From Paraconiothyrium sp. Pb-2020 (Eukaryota > Ascomycota > Dothideomycetes > Pleosporales > Didymosphaeriaceae), in contig JAJUBI010000002.1 of assembly GCA_022419385.1 (NCBI GenBank), positions 2,046,001 to 2,110,000 of the forward strand: 64,000 nucleotides of DNA. The letters run 5' to 3'. How positions within the stretch are numbered: position 1 is the stretch's first letter; each line of letters begins with the position of its first letter. The notes under the pieces were generated by a model that had not been told where the DNA came from, did no database searches, and worked only from the letters and a program-made list of their open reading frames with translations. Shown here in pieces: positions 1 to 12,282 of this stretch. Position numbers and translations under genes: made by a program.

Positions 1-81
1 GCGCGGGAGAGCACGGAGAAAGTGGGACCGGGGAGGGATTGGGTCTTGTTGCATCAGTATGCTGTGCATGAGACACGTAGT

Positions 82-2172
82 CTATAGATCATCTACCGCC
101 TTCCACTTTTCCACTAACTCGTTCCTCTTCCGCTGCACAGGCCATACATGTGCCCCCAGCATCTTCTCAAATACCATCAGCAAACACCCACGCTCGTGTT
201 CGTCTGTGAAGTAGTCGCCATAGAGCGAGATAGCCATGGTCGCTGAGACTAGTGCAGGCTTACAAGCCGGGTTGCTGAACGCAATACCACAGAGCTTGAG
301 AATGATTCCACGGACGAGAGCCTCCGCTTTGCGCTGTATAGCACGCGCGATCGCAGGGGTAGGAGGCGTATCAATTGAGGGCTTCTCGGCGATGAGTATC
401 ATACGTGCCAGCTCGAAATGCTGGACCGACACAATCTGCGCGTCGGAGGCGTACCAGATCGAGGGGAAGACTTCATTTTGGGCGGTGTCGGCGGCGCGGG
501 AGTAGATGGGGATCAAGTCAGCGCCATACCAGAAATCGAACTGCTGCTGCTCTGTATTTAATCTGACTGCGTTATGTTAGCTTCTATGAGATGGTAGAGA
601 AAACTGGATTGGAATACCCCACTCCTCATCAGTCTTTGCACCCCAATTCCATCTCGTGACCTCTGCAGCGTGCATTACCAATCTGTTCGCTGGCGACACA
701 GGACCAAAATGGTACTTGTCGAACATCATCTTGGGCGCTTCCTCGCGCATGAACGACTCGTATACTTCTTGCCTGACGGCAATCCAGAATGCGGCGTGTG
801 CTAGTGTTTCGTGCGCAAAAGTCGGAAACGATGCGCAGGTGTCTATGATGCCTTGCGTGACGGCCAGGAAGTTCGCTCGTTGTTCCATATCGCTGATATT
901 TGAAGTTCGTATATTACCGCTCGTTTCGGCTTCTTCGTCCATTTCTTCGTACTGACGCAGGATCACTGCGGCTACGATGATGTTCTCCTGATAGGCTTCG
1001 TCTGTAGCGTTGTGAAATTCGAAAAGGAAGGGTATACATTTCAGCATGTATTCAACTGCAGTCGTGGTATCTAATGTAGACAGGAGATTGTTCTGGTAGC
1101 ATATACCTTCAGGTTTTCTGTATTTTGGGTCGCAAGCTAACCCTCGCGCTGCGACTGCGCATATCGCGTGAAGAAGTGGTGGACATCCCAATGCACGCTT
1201 GGGTACAAGGAGCTGGAAGAGTTGACGGTCGTCATTAGTATCAAACTATTCCTTACTTAACTATTATATTACGACCAGTATTAGACAAGCATACCAGTTG
1301 TGCTATCTCCTCGATGTAGTAGCGGAGGAGACACGCCTCGAAAAGACTGGAAAGCGGTTCAATTGCGTTTTTCACAAATTCTGCTGGTGTGTCAATGTTA
1401 CTGTTGCCGAGTGTGGCTACAGGAGGAATACTTGAATTACTGGGCTCTCGTGGGTCTGACTGAGTGCCAGGAAGTGGTGGATGAGAATCTAGTCGCACAG
1501 GCTCTTCCGCTGTTACGGTAGAGACCATCTGCAGAGCCATACTATGTTGCAACCCGGCACATAATGTAGCCGCTCCTGCGGCAGTACCTTCAGCATTTCT
1601 GGCTTCGATAGACTCATCGATGTTGTTTGTGTGCCATCTGGGTCGCTCAGGTGGACGTATTCGATCGCCCAAATATATACCATCTTCCATGACCGACTGT
1701 GCATCTGCTGAGCGAGCAAGTTCAACCGATCTCGTTTCCGCACGCTCGCTGGTTAATATAGTAGAGTCATCTCTCGTTCTGGCATTTTTGGTTCCATATG
1801 GAGCAAACTGTACTGTAACCCCATCAGTTCAAGTACGTTAACAGGCCGCGGAAGTAGTACGTTGCATGGGCCCTGTATCGACCCAGTGCTGATCTTTCTT
1901 GAAGTTTGTATCGTATTTAGCTGCGGACCCCTGTCGAAAGACGCCTTTTACACGCGTGCACTTGAGACCTCTGGTCTCGCATCTTCTACATCTGGGTGTC
2001 TTGTCGTCGCCTTATAAGGAAGGTCAGTTGTGTCCCGCACCGCTCTTGGGAGAATTTACATTTTACGTGTCTACCTGTACCAGAAGTCAAGCATAAGTTT
2101 ACTGTCTTCTATCTCACAGACTCAATGCTCACCTCTGCAATTCAAGCAGGCATCAACAGGCTTCTTTGGCAT
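82..2172 (-). CDS. Zn2Cys6 fungal transcription factor
   Basis: A nuclear DNA-binding regulator assembled from six exons: 2133–2172, 2060–2074, 1861–2010, 1295–1812, 618–1212 and 82–551. The total is 1,788 nt, encoding 595 aa. All introns are GT–AG. The N-terminus carries a complete zinc cluster, DACLNCRGRHVKCDD followed by CRRCETRGLKC, and then a GSAAKYD segment typical of this subfamily. The cluster is interrupted by two introns that leave a 15-nt exon. The C-terminal two thirds is mostly helical and resembles the 'fungal_trans_2' regulatory region (HATDEAYQENIIVAAVILRQYEE; HETLAHAAFWIAVRQE, each partial). The start ATG at 2172 is the first in frame with the cluster. The target genes are unknown. 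The next gene upstream ends only about 160 bp away. Confidence 0.85.
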
Positions 2173-2329
2173 AGTTTGTCGCGGTGTTCAGAGTGTGGCG
2201 GATGGGGCAAGTCCTCCGCTAGCTTGATGCAGGGCATGACATAATCGTAGTTTTTCCCCGCACCTCCCTAGTATCATGTGCAATGGAGACGGGATGTCGC
2301 ATCAAACGCTTTCTTATTCATGTCCATGC

Positions 2330-3502
2330 TCATGCTACTCGCTTGCCCTGCTCATCAAACCTGGACACATTGCCAGAGAGCAGTGCCTCCTGTAGCGCCC
2401 TACCAATCTCCATGACTCGGATTCCCTTCTCAAGCGGCAGAGGGACAGGCTCATCCTTTAGCACCGCATTGACAAATTCATTTGCCTCGAGTGCAAAAGC
2501 ATCCTCGAACCTCTGCCAGTATTCCGGCTGAACCTCATGCCGCATCCCAAGCTTGTCTGCCAGAACAACGTTATTTTGTTTAGGCACAACATTGACCATG
2601 ATCTTGCCTTCCGTTCCGGTAACCTCAGTGCACACGTCGTGTCCATGAGCTTGGGTTCTAGAGCAGTAGAAGTATGCAATCTTTCCGCCGTAGAACTCGA
2701 CGACACCAACCGCGTTATCGACATCACCGTACTGAGCCAGCTCGGGGTGGTGCTTCAGAGTGCCTGTGGCCCAGCATGCTTTGGGAATTGGGTCTCCCAG
2801 GTACCACAGGGAAAGGTCAATGTCATGAATCGCACAGTCGACAAAGATGCCACCGTTACGTGACGCATACTTTACGAAGAAACCTGTGGTGTCGCGGAGG
2901 TCGCAGGTGTTCGATCGCACGAGGAAGGGCTGCCCTATTGCACCTTCTTCCAGGACTTTGGTGGCAGCATCGCGGTAGGAAGCATCGAATCTTCTGCTGA
3001 ACCCAGCCATGACCTTGAGCTCTGGGTGCTTCTTTGCAGTATCGACGACTGATCGTGCCTATCAAGTATCAGTACCACTGTTCAAGAAGCCATAGCTAAG
3101 CTAGAAGATGTACTTCTTCCAAATCTGTACTCAATGGCTTCTCGCAAAGAACATGTACGCTCTTGTTCACGGCAGCCAGTGTCTGGCTGGCATGGACATC
3201 GGTCGAAGTAGAGATCCACACAGCGTCCAGGCCGGCGTGTTCCAGCATCTTGTCGTAGGTATCGTACACAGCGATACCAAACTCTTTGTAGTCGGGGTTG
3301 TCGATTGCCCACTGAATCTCATGAGGCTCGGTACTGCACACTGCAACAACCCGTGCGCGTGCGACACGGTTGATTAGGGTGTGAACATGACGTTTGCCCT
3401 GAAATCTAGATGAGCATCATGTCCCCAATATAAGTAAGAAGAGCAGGGTACCATTCGACCAAGTCCTACGACTGCGATGTTGAGTTGCTTTGCTTCGGTC
3501 AT
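2330..3502 (-). CDS. Gfo/Idh/MocA family NAD(P)-dependent oxidoreductase (inositol dehydrogenase-like)
   Basis: Three exons (3452–3502, 3114–3398, 2330–3058) give 354 aa. The N-terminus is a Rossmann fold with VVGLGRMGKRH, matching the GxGxxG dinucleotide-binding motif. The family EKP motif appears as CEKPLST. The C-terminal domain has GGIFVDCAIHDIDLSLWYLG, which carries the HDID residues typical of myo-inositol 2-dehydrogenase-like members, in which this region contributes to substrate binding. The likely role is cytosolic oxidation of a polyol or sugar; the exact substrate cannot be read from sequence. The first intron has a GTACCC donor, which is weaker than the GTAAGT-like donors elsewhere. 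A second in-frame ATG at 3526 would add eight residues; 3502 was chosen because it has A at −3. Confidence 0.85.
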
Positions 3503-3526
3503 GGTTGTGATATCCTTGGCGGTCAT

Positions 3527-3987
3527 AGGGGGAGATGGATGTAGTTGTGCTGAATCTGCAGGAGCATACGGCCCTGATCTTTATACATTATGGTACTCCT
3601 TTGAGCTCTCCGCATCGTACTAGGCGTGCCGGGAGGGGGATCATAGACGTAGTAATCATTTGGAGATGCATCTTAGAAAGGCAACCACGGCTCTCAGTTG
3701 TCGGATAGTAGGGTGGCGGAGCCCCTTCCCAAAGCGGACACGCCACTGAGATACATGCGGTGCGCAAGGCGGAGCTCCTGCCTTATTTAGCATCCAAGCG
3801 TCGCCCAATCACACTGCACACGCAACGCGTGAAATTCGAACTTGAATACCCCTTCATCAGTATCTGCATCCTTTCAAACCTGCAGGATCCTGAACACTCC
3901 ATTCAGCAAGCTTCCGCATGTGCACAGCGAACGATCAACGGCCACAATATACACATTGGCGGCCGCCGTAGCATCGGCGTTGGCACA
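3527..3987. other. Intergenic region
   Basis: This is the promoter side of the dehydrogenase gene and the 3' side of the decayed F-box-type locus. Weak in-frame similarity of that locus may extend to about 3850. No other gene was recognised. Confidence 0.5.
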
Positions 3988-5442
3988 TTGCCAGCCACTA
4001 ATATACGCCTCTTCCCAATCATCTCATATCAAATACCTCTCCCGGAAAAGCTCGTTCTTAATATCGCGCTCTCCTTCCCACGGCATGATGGGGTGCCCAG
4101 GTTCCCCGTCATCGCGTCTGTTGGGCTGGTCGAACTTCCATTGTGAGGAGGTGCCAAAGCGGAATATGCGCAATCTTGGAAGTGATGCTGAGAAGAGAGT
4201 AAAGGCTTCAAGCCAGCGAAATGCATATGACTCAAAAATGAGAACTTTTTCCGCATCATCTTCGGGCAGTTCCGAATAGCCATGGCCCCAATACTCGCCC
4301 TGTCGGCCTATCTTTGGGTAACCTTCATCGTCGAGCCAATTGTCCAGTTCCTGGCTCGCGCCACTGATATAGTACTGAACAGTGATCAAAGTAAAGAGCT
4401 TGCAATGTGGTAGCGTGATCGATGATCCACTTGAAATGATGGTCGTCACTGAACATGATCTGGCCTAGAGCTAGAGTCTCCAGCTGAGCGAAGAGTACAC
4501 CGCGAAAGTCCACTTTTGGAAACCATTCTATTGGGAGGTCGGAATAGAGAGTGAGGTGGCGTAGATTTGGTGCGGGTTTCAGCCATCCGGAGGTGAATCC
4601 TGCCTACTGTTCATGGCAGTCGATTGACTGTGAACAATCAGCCTCATGGACAAGTGTGAATAGAGTACATAGAAGACTTGTAAATACCAGCGTTAGAGTT
4701 TAAATGGATCGGGATACGTATGGGGCTTACCTTCCATACTGTTCCACCCTCCCCTCGTGGCTGTGTGTGCACAACATTCAACCTTACTGTTCATTGCCCT
4801 TCCAGGATCGAACTTCTGATCAATACAACTTCACCATCGTCAGTTCGGGAATCGAGCTGTATGAGCCTGGCAGATAAATTTTTGATCCAATCTCTAAGCA
4901 ATTTCAACAGAGCGCCAAGCTCGTCGCTACGCTCACTGTAACCGTATAGAATCTGAAGGTCGTCTCCGGTATCATCTCCACCATGCCTGTCAAAACCAAG
5001 GATAAATTTTTCCAGCTTGGGCAGTTCAGGAGAACGATCGTAGCATCTTCACCACTCAAGGGACATCTCTGGCTGTGGCATCCAGTAATGATGCAAATAG
5101 CGGCGAGGATGATGATCCTACACGTTCAGGAAACGTCCCTATCGTGCTGTTTCACTCCAGAACACTTACGCAATCCGGTTGCATAAGTATATGTCTATCT
5201 TGCGCACCAATATCTTCAGCTTTTCGGTGTTGATAATATTGGCGAAATTGCGGATCAGGTTTCGAATCTTCATCCCAGTCTGGGAATATAGGAACGGTAG
5301 CGAAGTAGTAAGGGGTGGAGATAGTGTTCATCATCTGGCTCGTCAGGCGGAGAACTGCGAGATCTGCCCTGCGGGCGACGTGAAAAAATATCTTGTGGAC
5401 AAGTTCGATTGACAGGGACATCAGCGTAAGGATTGGTGCCAT
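3988..5442 (-). pseudogene. F-box-type protein, decayed
   Basis: The first exon (5152–5442) begins with an F-box-like helix pair (LSIELVHKIFFHVARRADLA) and ends at a good GTAAGT donor. Downstream, recognisable coding blocks survive on the same strand: LPKLEKFILGFDRHGGDD and a DWIKNLSARL block near 4850–5020, NLRHLTLYSDLPIEWFPKVD near 4500–4600, and FGTSSQWKFDQPNRR near 4110–4150. They are separated by in-frame TGA codons (about 5062, 4793 and 4024) and by at least two frame changes (near 4725 and 4365). The TGA at 4024 sits where the reading resumes as DDWEEAYISGW, suggesting TGG to TGA. An alternative with unusual introns cannot make all blocks contiguous. F-box proteins recruit substrates to SCF ubiquitin ligases; this copy is probably non-functional. 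Confidence 0.6.
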
Positions 5443-5819
5443 GGTGATGAAGAAGTGTTACATGAGCCTTCGAGCTTGAAAAACATTTGAAGAGCTTAGA
5501 GTACTCGTACCGTACGAGCTCTTGTGGGAAGTAGGACAGCCTAACGTCGAGCTTAACCATGCGGGGATGCGGGTATGCGGCTTGTTGATGTACGGTCATC
5601 AAGGACATCCAAAGTGACTATCACGGATGCGAGCCACGCACATGCAGTCAGGATGAAGGCAGACAATCGGAGATATGTTTGCGGCTCAGAGGAGGTGGTT
5701 TAGGCGGCTCAGAGGGGCAAGCGCGACCCACTTTTATTCTAGCGTACCCTGCGAGAAGGACGAAATCCGGGTCTCACTCCCAATCTCACGACGGCGCACG
5801 CGGCGAACGCTCGAACAAG
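5443..5819. promoter_or_regulatory. Divergent intergenic region
   Basis: These 377 bp separate the minus-strand F-box-type pseudogene from the plus-strand EXPERA gene. Short open frames here lack similarity to anything recognised. The region presumably holds the EXPERA gene promoter; no specific site was identified. Confidence 0.4.
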
Positions 5820-6741
5820 ATGGCGAGAACGAATAGTATATGGTACAGAAAGAGAGACCTTGTATACTTGGTGTTTTTCATGACGCATATACCGGTCATG
5901 CTTGGTGAGTATGGCTGAGCTAGACGAAAAGGAGGTTTTTACATTTCACCTATGCTTCCGGAGATACTAAACTATATGAAGCTGACAGGAAGCCAGCCTT
6001 CGATCTTACCTCTTACTACCCGGCTGCTGTTAAGCCAAGTTGGATGACCGACGTCCGCGGCTGGTATGTCGCTACCTATGGCGATCGATTCTTCTATAAT
6101 CCTCCGTGAGCGAGTCCCAATCTAATAAATTTATGATTCAACCGACCTTGGCTAATAGACGCAGTCCCTGGTTCGCCACTTTCACCTTGCTGGAGCTGAT
6201 TTACCACTTGCCGTTCAGCTTTTGGGCTATACCTGCCTTGATCAGAAACGATCCGCGTATACCCCTAGCACTGCTAGTCTTCGCCCTTGAAACTAGCATT
6301 ACAACAGTGACATGTTTGGCAGAGATGTTGAGTTGGGGAGAACTGACATCTGCCCAGCGAGGCGCGCAGGGTCTGGGTGGAATGGTAAGTCTCCCGGGTA
6401 CAAAGCGGATGCGTTCTTTCCGCCAAGCGAAGAAAGACTGTCTTTATTCACGCTACTTTCAACACAGAAAAAGGACCTTTCCTTCGCTTAGCTAAGATCT
6501 GCGGCAATGTACTATAACCACTTGTTTGAGACATGCACTGACTTTGTACCTTCGGGTTTGGCAGTATGGTGCTTATCTGGCCGTCGGTAAGTACATGACC
6601 TTTTGGTCACATGGTGAATAACAGATAAGTGATATTGACTGCAATACAGGCATCTTCATGGCGGTAGACTGCTACGCACGTCTCGACCGGATACTGAGCA
6701 AACAAAAGGGTATCACGCCTGTCACGAAGAAGCGGTTGTAG
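5820..6741 (+). CDS. EXPERA-domain ER membrane protein (TMEM97/sigma-2-receptor-like)
   Basis: Five exons (5820–5908, 5989–6105, 6165–6384, 6565–6586, 6650–6741) join into a 540-nt frame encoding 179 aa. The fourth exon is only 22 nt. The protein has about four hydrophobic segments (DLVYLVFFMTHIPVML; LLELIYHLPFSFWAIPALI; IPLALLVFALETSITTVTCL; YGAYLAVGIFMAVDCY) and ends in a lysine-rich tail, KKRL, resembling an ER-retrieval signal. This layout fits the EXPERA family, which includes TMEM97 and sterol delta8-delta7 isomerases and acts in the ER membrane in sterol handling. Whether this member is an enzyme or a receptor is not clear. The ATG was chosen because only from 5820 does the sequence look like the family N-terminus. 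It converges with the MFS gene downstream. Confidence 0.8.
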
Positions 6742-6915
6742 GAGGTCTCAGCCTACTCGACACCCAACAGCAGTATATGAATGCGTAGAAAATTGGCTAG
6801 CGAGGATGCTGTAGCTCGAGTGTGCTCTACACGATTGTGGGGGAAGAAAGCGCGTTGTCTTCCAAGGAGGATCTTTTCTACGCAGTGAATAATCCTTTGT
6901 TTCCTATGCCAATCC

Positions 6916-8793
6916 TCACGTCCGGCCAATTTCCTTCTCAGACTCCAAATGAACAGCCTGCGCGTTGCTCTTAGTGCTCTTCTTCACGCTGCGCGTACTC
7001 AGCGCGCTTGCGATGGCACATACGCCAAACGCAATAGCTACCAGATACACCACCCTAAATGCTCCTACATACGACGTCTTGACAGCCAGCATCGCCGCTT
7101 GAACAGTTTCGGGGTTGATACCGGGTACCTTGGCGTATGCGGCCGGTGTGTTCAACGCCGTAGCTTTCAACAACGCAGAGAATGATCCCGAAAACCCAGT
7201 TTCGTCTACCATGCGTTGCAGTGTCGGGCTTATAGTGGCAGCGTACCGCGAGGTGTAGATAGAGACATAGATGCTCGTCGCTACAGCGCCTCCGATCAGC
7301 CGGAACGTAGAGATCAGGCCAACAGCAACACCGATGTCGGTTTGATCATCGAGCCCCAGACTGACCATGCCGAAGCTGAGCGGGCTTGGCGGTAAGTTGC
7401 ATGCCGCGACGATGACAACGGTAGCAATGGCTTGTGCTTTGTCATTAATCCCGATGTTGGCCATGGATCCGATGAGCGCAGTTTGAACTGTGATGAAGCC
7501 TGTGAGCTGCCATCGTTCGTGTCCGAGCATGGGCATCAAGCTGACGCAGTACCATCCCGCGATAATGGTGCCGAAAGAGACCATATTGGCATATACACCT
7601 CGGATGATGGTGTCGTTGGAGTTGAGGAAGAGAAGTGTGGACTGGCGTGGCCACAGGACATTCATGGAATAATAGAGCATGCCAGCGACGAAACAGACAA
7701 CGAGGAGAGCTGTAAACTCCCGCCATTTCTTGAACAATTTGGGTGGGAGTATCGGATATTTCAAGGCGGGGTAAATCTCCCAGAAACCCAGGGCGATGAA
7801 ACATGCAAACGCAATTGTAATAGGTGCGACAACGTGCGCACTGGACCAAGGATACGTGACGCCTCCCTGCATAGCATTAGTATCCCAAATTATCGACTCC
7901 TCGAACAACTTATAGACTCACCCAGTTCAGGCCTAGTAGCAATAACAGGCATCCCGCAGTAAACAGGCACAACCCAACATGATCCATTTCTTTGACCAGC
8001 TGCCACTTTCCCTTCCCGTCGTCCTCATGCTTCGTTTCAAATGTAGGCGGCGTGTAGAAAAACCACAGCATCACGGCGGTCACCATCTCGAAAGCGAAGC
8101 AAAACCAGTAGCAAGCGCGCCAGCCAATTTCCGTATACGCTACAAATGCATACGCAATCAGCGGCCCAAAACTACTGACATGATTCGCAAAGATCATGAT
8201 GCCGAGCGTAGCGAAGCGATATCGATTCGGCACGAGTTCCTGCGCACATGCGAAACACATCTCCTGGAAGCCACCGCCAAAGCCAAACAATACGCCTGAG
8301 ACGATCATTTGCGTGATGGACTGGCCTGTTGCTCCGACAAGGGCACCGACGGCAGCGGATATGGCACCTGTGAGGAGAAACCAGCGGCGACCGAAGATGT
8401 CTGCAAGGCGGCCACCGACGGTCACGATGATGGCGGCTCCGAGGTTCCAGCAGACGGTGATCCAGGGGTATTTTGGATCGGGACCTAGGTCTGCGTTGAT
8501 GTAGGCGAGAATGGCAGCTGGCATGATGAGCGTGAATAAGTACGATTCGTACATCATGATGAGAGACTATACAATGTGTTAGTCACTTTCGTGGAGATAG
8601 GTAAGCAAAAGCGTACAAAGATTGCCATCTTCGTCTTGAAGGTGATATGCGGGCGCTGTTCAATATCACTAGTAGGTGGTGTAGAGACCTCGGCGTGCCT
8701 GCTCGTCTCGGGAGCTTTTGGAATAAAATCCACCTCCTCAAGCCGTGTCTTCTCGTCGGCGATCATCCTCGCTATTCGGTCGTGCGTCCGCAA
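6916..8793 (-). CDS. MFS transporter, TRI12-like (siderophore/toxin efflux family)
   Basis: Three exons (8617–8793, 7922–8566, 6916–7866) give 590 aa. After a charged cytosolic N-terminus there are about 13–14 predicted membrane helices. The early motif GGRLADIFGRRW matches the MFS loop 2–3 signature, and the block DLGPDPKYPWITVCWNLG is characteristic of the TRI12 subgroup. That subgroup, named for a trichothecene efflux pump, also includes siderophore and drug transporters, so the substrate cannot be inferred. The protein should sit in the plasma or vacuolar membrane as a proton antiporter. No toxin biosynthesis gene lies in the window, which argues against a dedicated metabolite cluster. 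Both introns have canonical boundaries, and the exon junctions restore uninterrupted helices. Confidence 0.87.
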
Positions 8794-9639
8794 CGATCAA
8801 AGTACGATCGAGAAAATCGTAGTAGGATTTATACAGAGGAAGAAAGTTCAACATCACCGCAGCACAGAAGATCCTTGCTGGCGACACGGGCGATCAGGCC
8901 GCTCATGCAGGCTATACACCCACACACCTATCTCGGAAATGCGAGAGCCCTGTGCCGGCAAGCGGTGAAATTTAAGCGATCGCTAGTCAGGTATAGACTC
9001 CTTCAGAACAGCCAACGTAAAGAAAACTCAAAGCACGAGCAGGTATTCGTGACGCAGAAGTCTAGGTCCGAATTACTTCAGGAGCGTATGGACGGGATCA
9101 CCAGATATTCGCATTCAACTCGGGCCTTGGGAAGCACAGCCAGACAGTGTCCCGAGCCCAATCATGACATGCTTACGGGTCAAGGCGTTGGGCCCAACAA
9201 CATGTCGCTTTGCGGCACAGCGCCTCTTGAGCAACGAGCGGCATGGACCCAAGACGCGACCATTGGTCGCGAGAGAAGGGCTCGAAGCGATACCTAAACA
9301 GGAAGGAAAGAGGGAGCAAGGCCCCCAAACCACCATGTAACATACGTTACAGTGCATTCTTTTCTTCGCAAGAGGAGCCGGCTGTCGCTATCCCACGATG
9401 CGCCGCGTTGGTGACTCGCGGGGGCGTCTTACTCCGAGTTTGTGGAGAAAGCCAGGTCGAACATGGCTAGATGCCGTCGCGAACAGTGTGGAAGCGGGGA
9501 AATGCACCTTGTCAAAGGTACCGTGGCTGGAAAATCGATGCCGAATCGGGTAGTGAATCATTAGCGCCTTGCGGGGAGACATGCAGCGATGCTCAGCCCA
9601 CTCAGGCGTTGTAGTCAGGATGGAACATGTCTGAAGGTA
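8794..9639. other. Intergenic region
   Basis: Roughly 850 bp between the MFS start and the 3' end of the next minus-strand gene. The region contains a 216-codon open frame on the plus strand (8647–9297), but it overlaps the MFS first exon in antisense, is arginine-rich with no recognisable motif, and is probably spurious. No RNA gene or repeat was seen. Confidence 0.5.
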
Positions 9640-9694
9640 TCAATTCACCACTCGCACCGTCGTAGTCGCATAGCCGAACCGGCCGAGGCTCTGC

Positions 9695-11844
9695 TTAAGG
9701 CTTACAAAACCACCGCCTGCTTGCACGCAGCTTCGCACTTACAGTGTTGAGCGAGACCTCTGCTGCCTCGTCAACATCGTCACTACCATCCAGTGCCGAG
9801 CTCTGCAACTGCGGCCATGCACGGGTTTCTCTCCTTTTCTCTCTAACCTTGCTTTCGACTCGACCTCTTTGCCCACTCTGCCTTCCTATGTGAGCTTCTG
9901 ATAGACTCATCCTCTTACTATGGAATACGCATAAACCCTTACTCGGTCCTCTATATTTGGCATGTAGCGGACATAGTGGGCTACTTGGTAGATGTTCCGG
10001 CATGAGCCACTCCAGCTTGGCTAACTCTTCAACGCCGCACGCTGCAGGGTCTTTGGGATTTATCGGATCGGTGCCTGCACGGCCCCAGCTCACATCTGTG
10101 AGGTAGTGCGGAGGTGTGACTCGGGTGCATGCTTCACCGGTGGATCTTGTTATACTAGAAAATGGGGGACGGTCAGGAGCATGTTCAGGAACATGGTCCG
10201 GATGATTGACGGGTGAGTCAGACACAGGATCCCGAGGAGAGTCTTCAGATGACGAACTGTTTTGCTGAAGGTCGGTATGCTGTGACATGAGCAGTGCGTC
10301 TGAGTCCCAAAAACCACCTGGCGAAGCCGGAGATTTGTGCGTGTGTACACCTTGGAGGTCAAAAAAGAAGCTAGCGAGTTTGCCCTTGACCTCACCGTTT
10401 GCATCCAACATTGGCGGTGTTGGAACACGGTGGAGTCCTGGAGGTACGAAAGATGGCGGTACTAACATCTTGTCTATGACTTCCAAGTCAGGGACTGCCA
10501 TGGATTGTTTGCGGCGCCCGTACGGTTTAGACGAAGGTGGCACCATTGTTAGTCGTTCAGGTCGCTTGAGTTTCAGAAGACGCGAGAATGCAAAAGGCGA
10601 TTGGGCTCGTTCTGATCGTGGAGTTGCGCTTAGGTCATTGGACGAACCCCAACGAAATCTATGAGAGCGGGAACGTGCCCCGATCTCCTTCAGCACATGT
10701 TCGAGGTGTGTGCTGTCACTGAAAACCGGCCGGTTACTGAACTCATGCGCGTTACTGGGCTCTTCATCGCTCGACCTCGTCGCTTTTTTGGGATTGCCCC
10801 ATCGAATCCGACCAAGTATAAGCCCCTTAGAAGCTTTGATTGCCGGGCTTTCCAATCGAGGTGTTTGTGAGGGGGTGTTGGAACTGCTCTTCGTGGACAA
10901 CATTGGCTCATCGTCTTCGATGATTACAGCAGGTGCTGTCTTCGGACCTTGATCAGTCCACTTTAGAGGCTTATCATCAGTCCAAGGCGTTCTAGGACTG
11001 CGAGGTCGAGAAGGTATCAAGCTCGAAGATTCAGTTACTCGCATGCGACTTCGGGGTGGGAGATCAGGTAACTCGAAGTTAAGTTGCATAGCCTCCTTCT
11101 GCGCCACTTGCCTGCGATCTTTGAGTGTCATTTTTGATGGTAAGCTAGACTTCGGAGCCGGCAAGTCCACTCTTTTGGACGTGCTATCAGGCAAAGGAGG
11201 AACCTTGCGATTAGGTTTCGTCAAGTCCAATTGACCTTCTGATTCGCCTTTCTTCTCGGCTGGGTGAAACATGCGCAGATCTGGGACATGTCTCATCATG
11301 CCTCGCGCCAATTCGCTAATCGAAGATCTGTTGGTATCTGTCCGTGATGGAGTAGGGAGCGATGGAGATCCAGAGAGGTCTTTCGTGGAAGTCCGGGACA
11401 GAGGTTCCATATTGGAACCCCTCGGCCAGCCATCTTCCCCAATGCCGGCCTTAGAATCCGCTCTAGAGAGTTCTTCGAGTGTTGGTGGAGTACGAGGCGT
11501 GGGCGGCGATCGAGGCCATGAGGTGGGCTTGTGCGGCTCTTCGTCATGTCCTGCTTCCCAAGCAAACCCTTCCCGCCTATCCTCGACTCGCGGTGATGAA
11601 CCTTGACATGGAATGATTAGCTTGTGAAGCGCACAAAAAACAAGCCTTGGCCCAACTTACCACCACTGGGTGTCAACGTCGTGTTGTGCAGAGCATCCGC
11701 ATGCTCTTTCAACGATGTATAGTGTCTAGTAATACCCTGCCTTGGTGTAGCTGCTCGATGGATATCACGGTCATCGAAGGGCTGTGCGTTTGTGTTTGGT
11801 ACCACGAGATGTTTGAAAGCGCCAGGAGACGAACCCGCCGACAT
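9695..11844 (-). CDS. Serine/proline-rich protein of unknown function
   Basis: Two exons (11661–11844 and 9695–11601) give 696 aa. The GTAAGT donor and CAAG acceptor at 11602–11660 join the N-terminal exon precisely in frame. The protein is strongly basic, rich in serine, proline and arginine, and mostly disordered. It has repeated short PPLP and SPRTP-type motifs that suit SH3 binding or phosphorylation. A conserved-looking ordered block lies near the C-terminus (CGVEELAKLEWLMPEHLP, then a Cys/His-rich CPLHAKYRGPSKGLCVFH that could bind metal). I do not recognise the family. The ATG at 11844 was used because an upstream extension begins with TTG. A GTAAGT at about 9741 may start a last intron, which would move the stop to about 9640; no convincing branch site supports it. 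Confidence 0.65.
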
Positions 11845-12282
11845 GCACGTCCGGAGGCGAGATGTTACCGCAATACGCTGCAAGCGCTTGTTCCCGCTCA
11901 ATATGATACGAAAAAGGGACGAGAGACGAGTGGAGGAAGGTTGTCATAGGAAAACGGAGATGGTAATACGGATGTGGATGCACCGCCAACAAAACAGGAC
12001 ACGGCCGTTTCGCAAGCCAAAGAAAGAGACTGCGCTAAAAGTTTAGGGAAGCTGTGACCGGCCACCGCCCCAAAGAGGAAGGAGCCGTGCAAGATATGTT
12101 CTAGAACAGATAGCCCACCATCCAAACACCACGGAGCAGCCTAATCAACTCCGGCATACAAGAGATCGATCGTAACGCCGCGTAATGCAATCCCGGCACC
12201 CAGGCATGATACCAAACCTAAGCCACATATGTGCAAGAAGTGCCCGCTCATTCCTTCGTGATATGATCATGATACAGCTTCG
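11845..12282. other. Intergenic region
   Basis: This 438-bp stretch holds the promoter of the serine/proline-rich gene and the 3' side of SMC2. No additional coding or RNA feature was recognised. Confidence 0.45.

Noticed and set aside
6916..8793. Reading the TRI12-like MFS gene as evidence for a toxin cluster
   Set aside because: No biosynthetic core enzyme is present in the window, and this subgroup has broad substrates.
2330..8793. Sugar or inositol utilisation cluster around the dehydrogenase
   Set aside because: The adjacent genes (regulator, F-box pseudogene, EXPERA, MFS) have no demonstrable link to polyol metabolism.
8647..9297. Plus-strand open frame of 216 codons
   Set aside because: It overlaps the MFS first exon in antisense and has no motif.
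11845..11901. TTG-initiated extension of the serine/proline-rich protein
   Set aside because: It is not an ATG; 11844 is the first usable start.
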